From Orientallactaga sibirica (taxonomy: Eukaryota; Chordata; Mammalia; Rodentia; Dipodidae), in contig JAEOAD010000031.1 of NCBI GenBank assembly GCA_036365145.1, forward strand, positions 12,806,001 through 12,870,000: a DNA stretch of 64,000 nt, written 5' to 3'. Below the pieces are notes generated by a model. It was not told where the DNA came from, ran no database searches, and worked only from the letters and a program-made list of their open reading frames with translations. Of the stretch, positions 52,278 through 63,152 are shown in pieces. Position 1 is the stretch's first letter, and each line of letters starts with the position of its first letter. Position numbers and translations under genes: made by a program.

Positions 52278-52493
52278 TCATTTTCATTTATTTATTTATT
52301 TGAGAGAGAGAAAGAGGCAGAGAGAGGGTGGGGGTGGGAAAAATGAGTGTGCCAAGACCTTCAGCTATTGCAAAATGAACTCCAGATGTATGTGCGACCT
52401 TGTGCATCTGGTTTACTTGGGTCCTGGGAAATTGAACCTGGGTCCTTTGGTTTTGGAAGCAAACACCTTTACTGTTAAGCCATCTCTTCAGCC
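52278..52493 (-). mobile_element. SINE-A
   Basis: Antisense, joined tail to tail with the sense B1. Confidence 0.92.
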
Positions 52494-52612
52494 CTCAATT
52501 TTTATTTTTGAGATGTTGTCTGTAACGCAGTGTGGCTTCAAGCACATGGCAATTCTTGTGCCTCACCTTCCTAAGTGTTGGGGTTACAAGCATGAACCAC
52601 CATGCCTGGTGA
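52494..52612 (-). mobile_element. old B1-like SINE
   Basis: 'gtgcctcaccttcctaagtg' and 'aaccaccatgcctggtg'. Confidence 0.7.
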
Positions 52613-52814
52613 GAAAATTTAATTTCTATAGAAGAAATAATTTGTGTGTGTATGTGTGTGTGTGTATGATGCACCCTTCACTTTTAACTCAAAATATAAA
52701 GCCAAAGAGCATGGCCAGATTGCATAGAAAGAACCAAACATCTATTAAAAGTCCCAATTTTGTTATCTAGTCCTGGCTCTGACATTAGTGGCTGATGCCA
52801 TATTAAGTCCCTTA

Positions 52815-52985
52815 CAGTGTTTTATTTTATTTTATTTTTTGATTTTTTGAGGTGGGGTCTCACTCTAGCCCAGGCTGACATGGAATTCACTATGTAGTCT
52901 CAGGGTGGCCTTGAACTCACAGCGATCCTCCTACCTCTGCCTCGCGAGTGCTGGGATTAAACGCGTGTGCCACCACGCCCGGCTT
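52815..52985 (-). mobile_element. B1 SINE
   Basis: Antisense, full length, CpGs retained in the head. Confidence 0.94.
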
Positions 52986-53102
52986 TTATTTTATTTTTTA
53001 AAAAATTCTTCTTGGATATTGCATAGGCTGGTACAAAACTCTTTGGTTGAAGTAGATCCTCCTATTTCAGCCTCTGGAACTTCTATTTTCTCTATGTGTG
53101 TC

Positions 53103-53252
53103 TTTTTGGTTTTAGAAGTAGGGTCTTGCTCTAGTTCAGGCTGACCTGGAATTCACTATGTAGTCTTAGGCTGGCCTCAAACTCACAGCGATCCTTTCTA
53201 CCTCTGCCTCCAGAGTGCTGGGATCAAAAGCGTGCTCCACCATACCAGGCTC
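53103..53252 (-). mobile_element. B1 SINE
   Basis: Antisense. Confidence 0.9.
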
Positions 53253-53372
53253 ATTTTTTTCTTGACAGAGGGTCTCACTTCACTATGTAGCTCTGATAAA
53301 TCTAGAACGGTATATAGTGCAAGATGCCTTCAAATTTGAGTCAGTCCTCTTGTTTCTGCCTCCCAAGTGGGA
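53253..53372 (-). mobile_element. old B1-like SINE
   Basis: 'gacagagggtctcacttcac' and 'gtttctgcctcccaagtggg'. Confidence 0.6.
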
Positions 53373-53680
53373 AGCCAATATGTGATTTTTCAATGGGGTA
53401 GAACTACTTTGTAGGCTCCATGCCTACATTCTTATTCTAACTCGGGCAGGGACTCAAGAATTTGAGATTTGCTTCTCTCACCAGCAAGTCCTTCTTAAAA
53501 AAGAAATCCATTGAATCTAAGAGCATCTGTATGGCCTTCTTTTCTTTTCCCCCATTTCCAAGTAAGCTCCCCCAACCCATCTATATCAGGACAGTTCAAA
53601 TTTTTCACTTCTTCACGTGGTCTGCCTAAAAATTTCCTTCCAGACTGAAGTGGGAATAAATAAATAAGGAAAAGATTAGG
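53373..53680. other. non-repetitive sequence
   Basis: Nothing recognised. Confidence 0.45.
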
Positions 53681-53914
53681 GCTGGAGAGATGGCTTAGTG
53701 GTTTAACGCTTGCCTGTGAAGTCTAAGGACCTCAGTTCGAGGCTCAATTCCCCAGGACCCACATAAGCCAGATGCACAAGGTGGCACATGCATCTGGAGT
53801 TCGTTTGCAATGGCTGGAGGCCCTGGTGCACCCATTCTCTCTCTATCTGCCTCTTTCTCTGTCTGTCACTCTCAAATAAATAAATAAATAAGCAAAAAAA
53901 AAAAAAAAAAAAAG
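53681..53914 (+). mobile_element. SINE-A
   Basis: Sense and near full length. This is the last SINE before the CpG island. Confidence 0.94.
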
Positions 53915-54449
53915 GTCAGTGTTTGCTGGTAGCGAAGCCTGTTCTGCAGGATTCTCTGGAGAAGGCTGGACAGGTAGACAGTGATTGTTAAGTCCATTAC
54001 CACTTGAACAAACACTCCCCAGAGCGTGGAATCCAGCTAATCAGGGCTGAGATGCGTTCACTGAGGCTTCGGGACACTGGGCATGCTAACAGACTTGTCT
54101 CGACTAAATGGGCCACAGGGAGCACACAACCCCCCAAACAGTAGGTTAGGGAATGTGCTGGCTATAAAACCATTGCTCCCGACTCTGCGACCCTGAAGAT
54201 AGGTATGGTTGCTTCGGTGAAAAAATCCCGGGGATATGGCTGCCTACCTAGGAGTTGCGGACGTTCATCTTGTCTATCATCTTGTCAATCATGACATCTC
54301 TTCCCAACCCCCTTTCTTTAAAGAACAATTCTGAACCTAGAAATACGGACCCCAGAGCTTTTTACAGAGGCGAAGGTGTTACCCGTAGGATCCTGTACTA
54401 CTGATCCTAGCCAGGTTTAGCCTACACCCGAAACCCATCCGCTCGGAGG
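53915..54449. promoter_or_regulatory. upstream flank of the CpG-island promoter
   Basis: Repeat-free and of rising GC content. No TATA box is placed relative to the island. It is likely upstream regulatory sequence, by position only. Confidence 0.4.
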
Positions 54450-54865
54450 GGTCCGCAGTGCGGGACAGAAAGCAACATCTCAGCCGCAGACCCAAAGATT
54501 TCATCATCTGCCAATCCTGCTCTGGGACTTCTGCAGACAGCCAGAAACGCCTACTGGCCGTAAGTGGCATTAAAAGTATCCTATCGGAGCGGAGCAGGCG
54601 AAAGGGGTGGGTCCAGAATCAGCCAATAGTAATGGAAGTAACAGCTGCTGGGGGGCGGGGAAAACGACGCCGGCGAGCGTGCGTGAGGCCGTTCGCGGGG
54701 AGCCACGGCAGGATGCTCAAGGAGCCAATGGCCGCGACGGGCGGGCGGCGGCGCGCGTGCGCGCTGGCTGCTTGGGAGGCGGGGCGCGAGCTGGAGCGCC
54801 GCGGAGCTCCTGCCGCCGCCGCAGCCGCAGCGAAGAGGCCATGTTGTGTGGTGTGTGGGGCGGGG

Positions 54866-54887
54866 GGAGGAGGAGGAGGAGGAGGGA
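54866..54887. repeat. (GGA)n tract in 5' leader
   Basis: A short GGA repeat within the presumed 5' UTR, of the kind that can form G-quadruplexes in RNA. Confidence 0.75.
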
Positions 54888-55573
54888 GTAAAGCCGAGAG
54901 AGGAGACGGCAGAGACACCACACACGGCACAAGATGGCCGGAGAGGCAGCAGCACTACGAGCTGTCAGGCGTTCCTCCGCGGCCGAGGGCCCGTCGCTGG
55001 CCGGCGGGTGGCTGCGCCCAGACGGCTCGCGGGAAGCGGGGCGGCGGCGGCGGCCGGGGCTTGGCGGGCCCGCGCGCCGGTGTGGGAGCCCGCGGCCAAG
55101 GCGCCCCAGCACGGCCGGGCCCACGACGCCCCGAAGCTCCGCTGCGGCAGCGGCCGTGGAGGCTTCCCTCCCGCCGATCTCCGGCACTGGGGGTCCCGGG
55201 CGCTTGGACTTGGCGTGGGCGGGAGGCCGTGGCGGGCCGTGCGGCCCGAGATTCGAGCGTGGACGAGCAATCGGGTGCCCGAGGCCGCGCTCCGACCCGG
55301 TGAGTGGCTCCCCGGCTCCCTTTATTGTCCTTTGTCCTTGGCAGGAAAAGCAAAATGTCCTTGAGCTCGCGGGAGGGGGCGGGCGGGCCGCGGCGGCCGG
55401 CTCTCGGCTCGCAGCCCTCCAGGGTCGCGGGTGCCGCCGGGGACAGCCTGCGGGCCCGGGGCTCCCCTGCACAGCCCCGGCCTGCGCTGAGCCCGCGGGA
55501 ACCGGGGGTGGCGGCGGCGGCCGCAGGCGGGAGCCCGGTGGGGACCGCGCCGGGAGAGCCCCCGCCTGCCCTG
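54880..55573 (+). other. presumed first exon of an unidentified plus-strand gene
   Basis: Two good splice donors lie in the island: cccg|gtgagtgg (exon end 55299) and cctg|gtgagttc (exon end 55573), either of which could end exon 1. Candidate starts are ATG at 54934 (MAGEAAALRAVRR...; open to 55587 if unspliced) and ATG at 55355 (MSLSSREGAGGPRR...; open through 55573 and ending in phase 0). Neither peptide is recognised. All three forward frames stay open over much of 54.93-55.30 kb because of the GC content, so an open frame is not proof of coding. It may be mostly 5' UTR. The 5' edge is approximate. Confidence 0.55.
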
Positions 55574-57462
55574 GTGAGTTCTTTTGAATATTCACGGGGA
55601 AAGAGCCCTTCCAGGTTCTGCTACCCAGCAGCCCTTTAATCTCTTTCCCCGTGAGGTGGGGACTCATCTTCGGGGTCGAATTTAAAAGAACAATGGAAGC
55701 CCTGACTACGTTTAAACCAAAAGAAAACTTGTCTTTTTTTTTTTTCTCGCCCCATTGGGTGTTGGCTTTTAACTCTTTCAAAGCTGTTTTCGCAAACGGC
55801 TGTAGTGTTAATAGATGCGAAGGTTCTTTGGTGCTGGTTAAACGCCCATGACGTGAAGGTTGTGTTTTTTAAAATGCAAGTTGCTGGAGTGCTGTTGGTA
55901 TTTCAGAAGAAATTTGGAAGGCAAGTTTAACTGCATCCGCTAAGGTGTTTAATGGAAATAGATGTGATAATTACGGAACTAGATGATGACGTTTGATTAA
56001 TTTAGTTTTTTTAATCGAATAATTATGCCAAGATCTTTTGACATCCTGATATTTGAACACTAATATACTATGTGATACTTTCCTAAATGCTCGGAAAGAG
56101 CCGTTATCCGTAACTTCTCATACCTGAATGCTAAAAACGTACTTGGGTCAGTTCCTAATCTTTAAAAGTTAAAGTTCATTATGTTGTTATTTTAAAAAGA
56201 GACTATATATATTATCACAAACATTGAAGGGAAAACTTTTATAAAGGAATATTTTAATATCAAATCTCTTCAAGTTACTTTTTTGTAGTGCAAATCCTAA
56301 AGTAGGGCTACTCTCCGTAATGGGCGATGAACAGGAGCCATATTGGTTGCATTTGTTGCTTGTATAAAAATCTAGATGTGTTTAAAACCGAACAGCATTT
56401 AAAAAATAGAGATTTAAAAATGGCACTGTTCTTCATAGTGTATAATTTAAAAAATTTGGAAGGAATTTAAGTTAAATGATTTGAGAAACATCAGGAATGC
56501 ACCTTTGTGTATTTTAGAATAATATATTTGCCGTCTTTCTGCGGAGCCCTTGTGCTGTAAAGGTGCAGAACTGCGTAAAGATAGTCTTGGGGGGGGGCAC
56601 TACATCCACAATCAGCGTGGTTTATAGAACTGTATTTCGAGGGGCATGATTTCCGGTAAAATTTTTTTTAATAGCTTTTGGAATATCAGTTGCGCATACC
56701 TTGATTTTACTGAATCTAATCCTAATTTTGTTTTTTTCAAATAAATGCTTTTGAAATTTTTGAAGAGGGAAAATGATTTTGAAAAGATAAATTCTTTTGA
56801 ATCCTTTTTGAATAGTAAAATCTAAAAATAATTGCTGGCATCTTAAGATCTTTTTTCATGGTAAATGGGGGAGGAGAAAGAAAATCTTCAAGACTGGTTT
56901 GAAATTGAATGAAGGTCATAGATCCTACAAGTTTCAGAGCTGCTTAAAAAGACAAAGCTAATTCCCTCTTGGTGATATCAAGTAACATGTAGTTTAAAAT
57001 TTAAAGTAACCAGTGGCCATTTTAACTTTACTATTTTCTCCTGAAGGAGTTAATTTTTAATGCTCACAATCGTAAGAGGTATTTGTAGATGGAAAAGGGA
57101 ATTTTAAGGTGATTGAAGTCTTTAAGAATTGTAAACACTTCCTTGTTTTTGTTTATTACCTGCTATGAAAATGAGAAAAAAATACTTAAACAAGGTCATA
57201 ATCATAAATCTGCCTACACACTTGATTTTTTTTGTATTTCTTTTTTTCACTCCCATGTCTTAACCCTTTTAGCCCTTAGTATTTGTCAGTGCAATCACAA
57301 GATGAGGAAAAACAAAGACTAATAGACATTGAAGAAATAACTGCTACTGCTCATTTTGCCCAGAGTCTTTGGAGTATTTTCTCACTGTATCCCAGTGAAT
57401 TCTTTGGCCTGAAACTGTTCAAAGATCAAAACATTGATATCGTCTTCCCTTTGTTTTTAAAG

Positions 57463-57529
57463 GTAATTTACAAGATTAAAATTAATGTGGTTGCTGATGG
57501 CTATGAACAAATAACAGCTTTTATCCCAG
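57463..57529 (+). other. candidate internal exon (weak)
   Basis: Acceptor-like pyrimidine tract 'tcttccctttgtttttaaag' before it and a strong donor 'cag|gtaaga' after it. It has one open frame (VIYKIKINVVADGYEQITAF...), 67 nt long, so it ends in phase 1. The wider open frame 57283-57561 covers it. The peptide is not recognised and the AAG acceptor is unusual. Confidence 0.25.
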
Positions 57530-59442
57530 GTAAGATCTACATTTGTATTGATTTGACGTAAAAATTGCTTATTAGATTTTCGTGTTTTTTTGATCATTTG
57601 TATTGTCACCAATTAATATTTTTGAAGTGATTATGACTATCTGAAATAATTTTAAACTATGTAAGAGTTAAAAGTATATGCATAGCTATTTTAATATACC
57701 TTTAAATAGCTTAAACTGCTTTACGTTTAAGGCTTTGTTTAACTTTGGTCACAAGAATGATTGTATTTGGGGGACAACCAAGGACCAAAAGTGTTTTTTT
57801 TTCTTTTATCTCTAAGGTACCATGCAAATGATTTTTCATCTCCTAAATATTAGATGTAATTTATTGGAAAATTTGAAGTAGATTGCCATTTAGATTAGTA
57901 GGTTTCTGGTAAAAAAGATTTAAGTTTTCTAGTTTTTCTGTATAATGAGTAAAATTTTAAAACATTTTATTTCAACTTGTGGTTGATTGCTTCATGAAGA
58001 AGTTGTTTAGAATGTTGTTTGTTTTCCCCAAAAGGTGTGCCATTTTGAGGACTGAGATAGAGCTTAATCTTTTAGAATAAAGGAACTCCAATGGAAAAGT
58101 CTGTATTTTATATAGCAAGTAAGTAAATGTTTTTGTCTCTAATTGAATAGTTATCCACATTTCATAAGTAATAGGAAAATATCACTAAAGTTTGTCAATG
58201 AGACAAATTAAACCATTTTATTTTTTATCTCTTAAGAAAAGGGACAAGAAGACTCAAATTGCCTTCTATTAAAATGCTTTTGCATTAACTATTAAAACAG
58301 TGGGTGCATATAATTTGTCGATGCATGTACTTATACCTAGTAATAAGTACTTCCCAATAAAATAGTGCTGTTGGATTATGGTTATATCTGCAGTAGAATC
58401 ATCAGGGTTGTTTTCATGGTTCAGCTTTTCTTTAATGTAGATCACATAGGAATGGCTTAAAAATTTGCATTTGCTTCTCTTTTGATTCTTGAAAGAACTC
58501 TATATCAAAAATTATACATGCACTTAGATATTTTATGTTATTAGATGTTTATTGTACTATTTTACTATCTTTAGTATTCAGTTTTAAAATAAATACAAAA
58601 ATGAGTTTTCCAGCAAACAAGTGCATTCATTGCTTCTAAAAAAACCTCTTTATCTTAGTAAATTGTTTTTAAAGCATAAAAGTCACAAATAATTTGGAAA
58701 CAGTAGGTATTGGGTTCAGGGTATATTGGGCCAAATATATTAACACCTTAAAACTTGGACGTGAAAGAAGAAAATATGTCTACTAATAAATGTAAAATAA
58801 TTCATGCAAAGTTGAATTTGGAGATTAATGTCCAGTTATTTAAGTGGTTGACCAGAGGAAATATGAAATATGAGTAATTTCCTTGGAAAATAAGAAAATA
58901 ATGAAGTGGCCAATTAATTATGGAAAGACATGTTTACCTTTGTTTTGAATACCTATGGAAAATAAAGTTTTTCCTCAGTCCTTATTAGCTCGTTCTGTTG
59001 ATTCAAATAGATGAGAGTAATTTTTCTGGGTTTGCTTCAGCTGAACAAGTTTCCTTTCCAGTTTGTTCATATTTGTATTACTGTGTTTGAAAGAAAATTG
59101 TAGATTTCTTACCTACAGCATTTTAAAAATAGAACATACCAAAAAGTCAAGACATCCTTTATCTCAGATTTATGTTACACAAATGCTAGGATTAGACTTA
59201 GATCTCTGCAGCTGATAGACTATTCAGTTGGCATTTATTTGTTGAGCACTTTTAGAAAAATTGAAAATTAGGTGTTTTGTATAAATTTATCATTAAAGAA
59301 AGAAAACAATAAATAGCTGAAGGCTAGATATTTTAAGTAAGGCTTTTCAATCTTTTTTTAACCTTAATAATTAAAAAAATGATGAATTAATTGCTAAATT
59401 AATTTCTAGCCTGATGGAAGCTGTTTTTTTATGACTAATAGC

Positions 59443-59505
59443 CATCTTTCTACCTCAGCCTTCCGAATGCTGGGATAAAAGGCGTGAGCCACCATATTTG
59501 GCTGT
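59443..59505 (-). mobile_element. B1-like relic
   Basis: 'cttccgaatgctgggataaa' and 'cgtgagccaccatatttggc'. Confidence 0.7.
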
Positions 59506-60004
59506 ATTTAATATTTAGATTTATCTTAGTATTTGGTACTAATTCTTGAACTCATAGGAAATGTCCTTATTAAGAAGTGATTAGGTTCGATTGTATCAGT
59601 GTTCTGATAACTTTAAAGGATTGTCTGACACTCCAAAGAAATGAAATCACCTGTGCTATATAGGTAATTGTATGCTTCTATGAGCTATGACACATTTACA
59701 GTTTAGGTTATACGAAATCTGTAATTCTAAATTTTCTTTAAATTTAATTTTCGGATCGATTTCTTTGACTAAAAATTTGGGATGTAGACAACCAGTTAAC
59801 TTATTTTTTCTCCTGAGATTTTATTTTTTAATTAAGAGGCATGTGATGAAAATACAGCTATGATTCAGCAATTAGGAGGTAGCTTCTAATATAAATAGGC
59901 TCTATAATCTTGACACTTTATTTGTGGACTTTAATCTTCTAATTTGTATTAATGCTATTGAGGAGTTTATAGTTTAAGAATCTCTTTTTTAAATAATAGT
60001 TTTT

Positions 60005-60218
60005 AGTTTTATTTATTTGAGAGAGAGAGAGAGAGAGAGAGTGAGAGAGAGAATAGGTAGGTAGAGAGAGACTGGTTATGCCAGAGCTACTAGCTGCTAT
60101 GAATTCCAGATGCATGTGCCCTCTTGTGCATCTGGCTTACGTGGAATGTAGGGAATCAAACCTTGGTCCTTTGCCTTTGCAGGCAAGCGCCTGAATCGCT
60201 AAGCCATCTCTCCAGACC
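60005..60218 (-). mobile_element. SINE-A
   Basis: Antisense, first SINE after the SINE-poor stretch. Confidence 0.92.
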
Positions 60219-60397
60219 TAGTTTAAGATCTCTTAAGTATGTGTTTAAAAATAATCCTAGTGTAATTCTCTGACACAGACTTAGTACTTTTCATTGCATG
60301 TCATGCACCCCTTTCATTGCATGTATTATTTCTCTTATAACTACTGTAATAACATGTTGGGTGATTGATTTAATGATTTTTGTCTTTAATATGTTTT

Positions 60398-60443
60398 TTT
60401 AAAAAAATCATTTATTAGCAACAGACAGAGAAAAAGGTGGGGG

Positions 60444-60475
<32 letters not shown>

Positions 60476-60627
60476 TGCACCAGGGCATCCAGCCACTGCA
60501 AACGAACTACAGATGCATGAGCCACCTTGTGCATCTGGCTTACGTGGGTCCTGGAGAATTGAGCCTCAAATCCGGGTCCTTGGGCTTCACAGGCAAGCGC
60601 TTAACTGCTAAGCCATCTCTCCAGCCC
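60398..60627 (-). mobile_element. SINE-A
   Basis: Antisense. Flanked by 'gatttaatgattt' (60367 and 60628). Confidence 0.95.
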
Positions 60628-60741
60628 GATTTAATGATTTCTTTGCTTACCAAAATATTAATAATATAAATGCAGACACTAGAAAATTACAGTGTCAAAT
60701 TGGTTTTAACAATGAAGGCAGAACTCTGCAATGAAAGCATT

Positions 60742-60935
60742 TAAAAAAATATTTTATTTCTTTATTTGAAAGAGAGAGAAAGAGGCAGATAGGGAAAGAG
60801 AATGGGTACACCAGGGCCTCTAGCCACTGCAAACTCACTCCAGATGTATGTGTCACCTTGTGCATCTGGCTTTACGTGAGTCCTGGGAAATCTAACTCTC
60901 CTGGTGCCTTAACTGCTAAGCCATCTCTCCAGCCC
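60742..60935 (-). mobile_element. SINE-A, head-deleted
   Basis: Antisense. Part of the B-box half is missing. Flanked by 'aatgaaagcattt' (60730 and 60936). Confidence 0.94.
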
Positions 60936-61065
60936 AATGAAAGCATTTTTGATTATTCTAATTCATTAAGGATTTATTTCCTTAAGTACAAATTAACTCC
61001 ATTTCAAGAACAATTGTTCTTATGTCACCAGCTCCTTTCTTCTAGATTGAATACAAAGTTTTTTT

Positions 61066-61290
61066 TAAAAAAATATTTTATTATTTTTTTTTGAGAGAGA
61101 GAGATACAGAAATAGGCAGGTAGAGAGAGAGAGAATGGGTGCACCAGGGCCTCCAGCCACTTCAAACGAACTCCAGATGCATGCACCCCCTTGTGCATCT
61201 GGCTTACGTGGGTCCTGGAGAATCGAGCCTCCAACCGGGGTCCTTAGGCTTCATAGCCAAGCGTTTAACCGCTAAGCCATCTCTCCAGCC
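61066..61290 (-). mobile_element. SINE-A
   Basis: Antisense. Flanked by 'aatacaaagttt' (61050 and 61293). Confidence 0.95.
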
Positions 61291-61334
61291 CAAATACAAA
61301 GTTTCTTTTTAAATATCTGAAAAAGTATTTCTTT

Positions 61335-61395
61335 TTTTTAAAAAATATTTTATTTTGTTTATTTATTTATCTGAGAGAGAGGTAGATACAGAAAT

Positions 61396-61426
<31 letters not shown>

Positions 61427-61580
61427 ATGGGTGCGCCAGGGCCTCCAGCCACTGCAAACGAATCCAGATGGTGCACCCCCTTTTGCATCTGGCTGACGTG
61501 GGTCCTGGAGAATCGAGCTTCGAACCGGGGTCCTTAGGCTCCACAGGCAAGCGTTTAACTGCTAAGCCATCTCTCCAGCC
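61335..61580 (-). mobile_element. SINE-A
   Basis: Antisense. Perfect 17-bp duplication tgaaaaagtatttcttt (61318 and 61582), so a young insertion. Confidence 0.97.
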
Positions 61581-61597
61581 CTGAAAAAGTATTTCTT

Positions 61598-61772
61598 TAT
61601 TTGCAAGTTGGGGGGAGGAGAGGGAGAGAGAGGGGGAAGGAGGAAGAGAGAAAGAAAAAGAGGATGGGTGCACTAGGGCCTCTAGCTACTGCAGTCGAAC
61701 TCTATCTAGGTACATGGGCCACTCTGTGCATCTGGGGTATTGGGGAATGGAGCTCAGGTTGCTAGGCAAGCT
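61598..61772 (-). mobile_element. SINE-A, head-truncated
   Basis: Antisense and diverged. The head is cut by a T run. Confidence 0.82.
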
Positions 61773-61882
61773 TTTTTTTTGAGATGACTATCTCAGTTAT
61801 GTAGCTCATGAACTCCTAGCATTCTTTCTGCCATAGTCTCCCGAGTGCTGAGAGTACAGGCATGAACCGCCATGGCTGGTTT
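61773..61882 (-). mobile_element. old B1-like SINE
   Basis: 'gtctcccgagtgctgagagt' and 'aaccgccatggctgg'. Confidence 0.7.
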
Positions 61883-61944
61883 CATGAGTTATCTTAAAGC
61901 AGTTTTCTTAGTTAATGCTAATGACTTACTATTTGCTTCTTTTA

Positions 61945-62169
61945 GACAGGTCTCTTACAGCTGTGATAGGGTCTTAGTCTTATATTCAAGGATGACTGAA
62001 TCTTCCTGCTTCTGCCTCCCAAATACTAGGATTTACAGATGTGTACCCCCCCCTCCCCCCGCCCTGCCATTTTGTGTGACTGGCTTTATGTAGGGACTGG
62101 GGGAATGGAACTCAGGCTAACTCACTTTACAGGCAAGTGCCTTTAACTACTGAGCCATCTCCCCAGCCC
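61945..62169 (-). mobile_element. B4-like SINE
   Basis: A B1-like part ('cttcctgcttctgcctccca') is followed by 'tttatgtagggactggggga' and an ID-type end 'ctgagccatctccccagccc'. Confidence 0.68.
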
Positions 62170-62210
62170 AAAATAATTTAAATCAAAATGTATGTATAAG
62201 AATTAGTGCT

Positions 62211-62232
62211 AGGTGTGGTGGCACACACATTT
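62211..62232 (+). mobile_element. B1 SINE head (split)
   Basis: 'gctaggtgtggtggcacaca' is continued at 62441 on the far side of a SINE-A. Confidence 0.88.
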
Positions 62233-62440
62233 ATTTATTTACTTACTTACTTGAGAGAGAAAGAGGCAGGCAGGGGGGAGGGAGAGAAGGGGCACACTAT
62301 GGCCTCCAGCCACTGCAAACGAACTCCAGATGCATGTGCCCCCTTGTGCATCTGGCTTATGTGGGTCCTGGAGAGTTGAACCAGGATCCTTTGGCTTTTC
62401 AGGCAAATGCCTTAACCGCTAAGGCATCTCTCCAGCCCCC
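62233..62440 (-). mobile_element. SINE-A nested in B1
   Basis: Antisense. Flanked by 'ggcacacacattta' and 'ggcacatactttta'. Confidence 0.95.
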
Positions 62441-62590
62441 GGCACATACTTTTAATCCCAGCACTTGGGAGGCATATGGGAGGAGGTTCAAAGCCAGCCC
62501 AGGACTACAGAGTGAGTCAGTTGAAGGTCAGTCAATGCTACAGTGAGATCCTACCTCGAAAAAAAACCCAACAGAAAACAAAACAAAAAA
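62441..62590 (+). mobile_element. B1 SINE, body (split)
   Basis: Remainder of the interrupted sense B1. Confidence 0.9.
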
Positions 62591-62620
62591 GAATATAAGA
62601 ATTAGTGTTAGTTGAAGAAG

Positions 62621-62765
62621 CCAGACATGGTGACTCACACTTGTAATCCTAGTACTAGGGAGGCTGAGTTAGGAGGATCTTTTTGAGTTTCATTCTGGCC
62701 TCAGACTAGAGTGAGTTCCAAGTCAGGTCAGCCTGGGCTAACCGCCCCCCCCCCCACCACAAGAA
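62621..62765 (+). mobile_element. B1 SINE
   Basis: Sense. The end is replaced by a C run. Confidence 0.85.
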
Positions 62766-63088
62766 AAAGGAATTAGTTGAGTAGATGAGTATATGGTAAT
62801 ATTGAGAAGAATGACCTTGGAGATGGTAATGAAAGCTTTCATTGGAAAGGTTAGGTAACTGCAGAATTACTTCATCTTCTAGTCTCTTGGATGTCTGGCT
62901 AGAGATTTAAGCGTAAATTTCAGTAACTCCTAAAAGTGAACTTCTGCACTACCGAAATTAAGATCCCTTGAGAACCTTTTCTGTCTTTTGCTGTAGCTCT
63001 TGGCCTGCTGGCGAATGATCCTTCTAAGGTAGAAAAGTTGTGGTATGAGTCATAGCTCTTAATAATCTATTCTTTCTGTCTATTGCAG
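62766..63088 (+). other. presumed intron
   Basis: Non-repetitive, ending in a good acceptor: 'attctttctgtctattgcag'. Confidence 0.45.
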
Positions 63089-63152
63089 AAATGTAAGTCC
63101 CCAGATGGAAGAAAGGGCTATTCAACATAGTAGACATTGGTTGAAACATTTA
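63089..63152 (+). other. candidate coding exon, 64 nt
   Basis: It is bounded by a strong acceptor (pyrimidine-rich, ttgcag) and a strong donor (ttta|gtaagtat). Only one frame is open across it: NVSPQMEERAIQHSRHWLKH(L). Using that frame it enters needing two bases from the previous exon and ends in phase 0. Joined to a donor at 55299 the phase would fit the frame open from 54458. The ATG at 63105 could instead be the first start codon (MEERAIQHSRHWLKHL). I do not recognise the peptide, so the gene stays unnamed. Confidence 0.45.

Larger units (their letters stand above)
54450..55640 (+). promoter_or_regulatory. CpG-island promoter
   Basis: Very GC-rich and CpG-dense compared with the rest of the window, where CpG is depleted. 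CCAAT boxes lie at 54623-54627 and 54725-54729. GC boxes lie at 54652-54660 and 54777-54786. An NRF1-like palindrome gcgcgtgcgc lies at 54753-54762, and a YY1-like aagatggccg at 54931-54940. No TATA box is seen. This is the layout of a TATA-less housekeeping-type promoter. YY1 sites usually sit just downstream of the start, so transcription probably begins around 54780-54920. Confidence 0.9.
55641..60000 (+). other. presumed first intron, SINE-poor
   Basis: About 4.4 kb, AT-rich, with no intact SINE. The only trace seen is a B1-like relic at 59443-59505. A candidate internal exon (57463-57529) lies inside. It reads as intronic sequence immediately downstream of the promoter. Confidence 0.55.

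Noticed and set aside
54458..55303. 281-codon plus-strand open frame as a complete gene
   Set aside because: It starts upstream of the likely transcription start, overlaps two other open frames and ends just past a splice donor. I keep only the exon call.
54717..55781. 354-codon open frame on the minus strand across the CpG island
   Set aside because: High GC content lowers stop frequency in all frames. The donors and promoter motifs favour the plus strand, and the peptide is low-complexity P/R/A/G.
57283..57561. 92-codon frame as a standalone gene
   Set aside because: It begins without an ATG, is rich in I/F/K as expected for AT-rich intron sequence, and has no promoter. Only the small splice-bounded part is kept, as a weak exon candidate.
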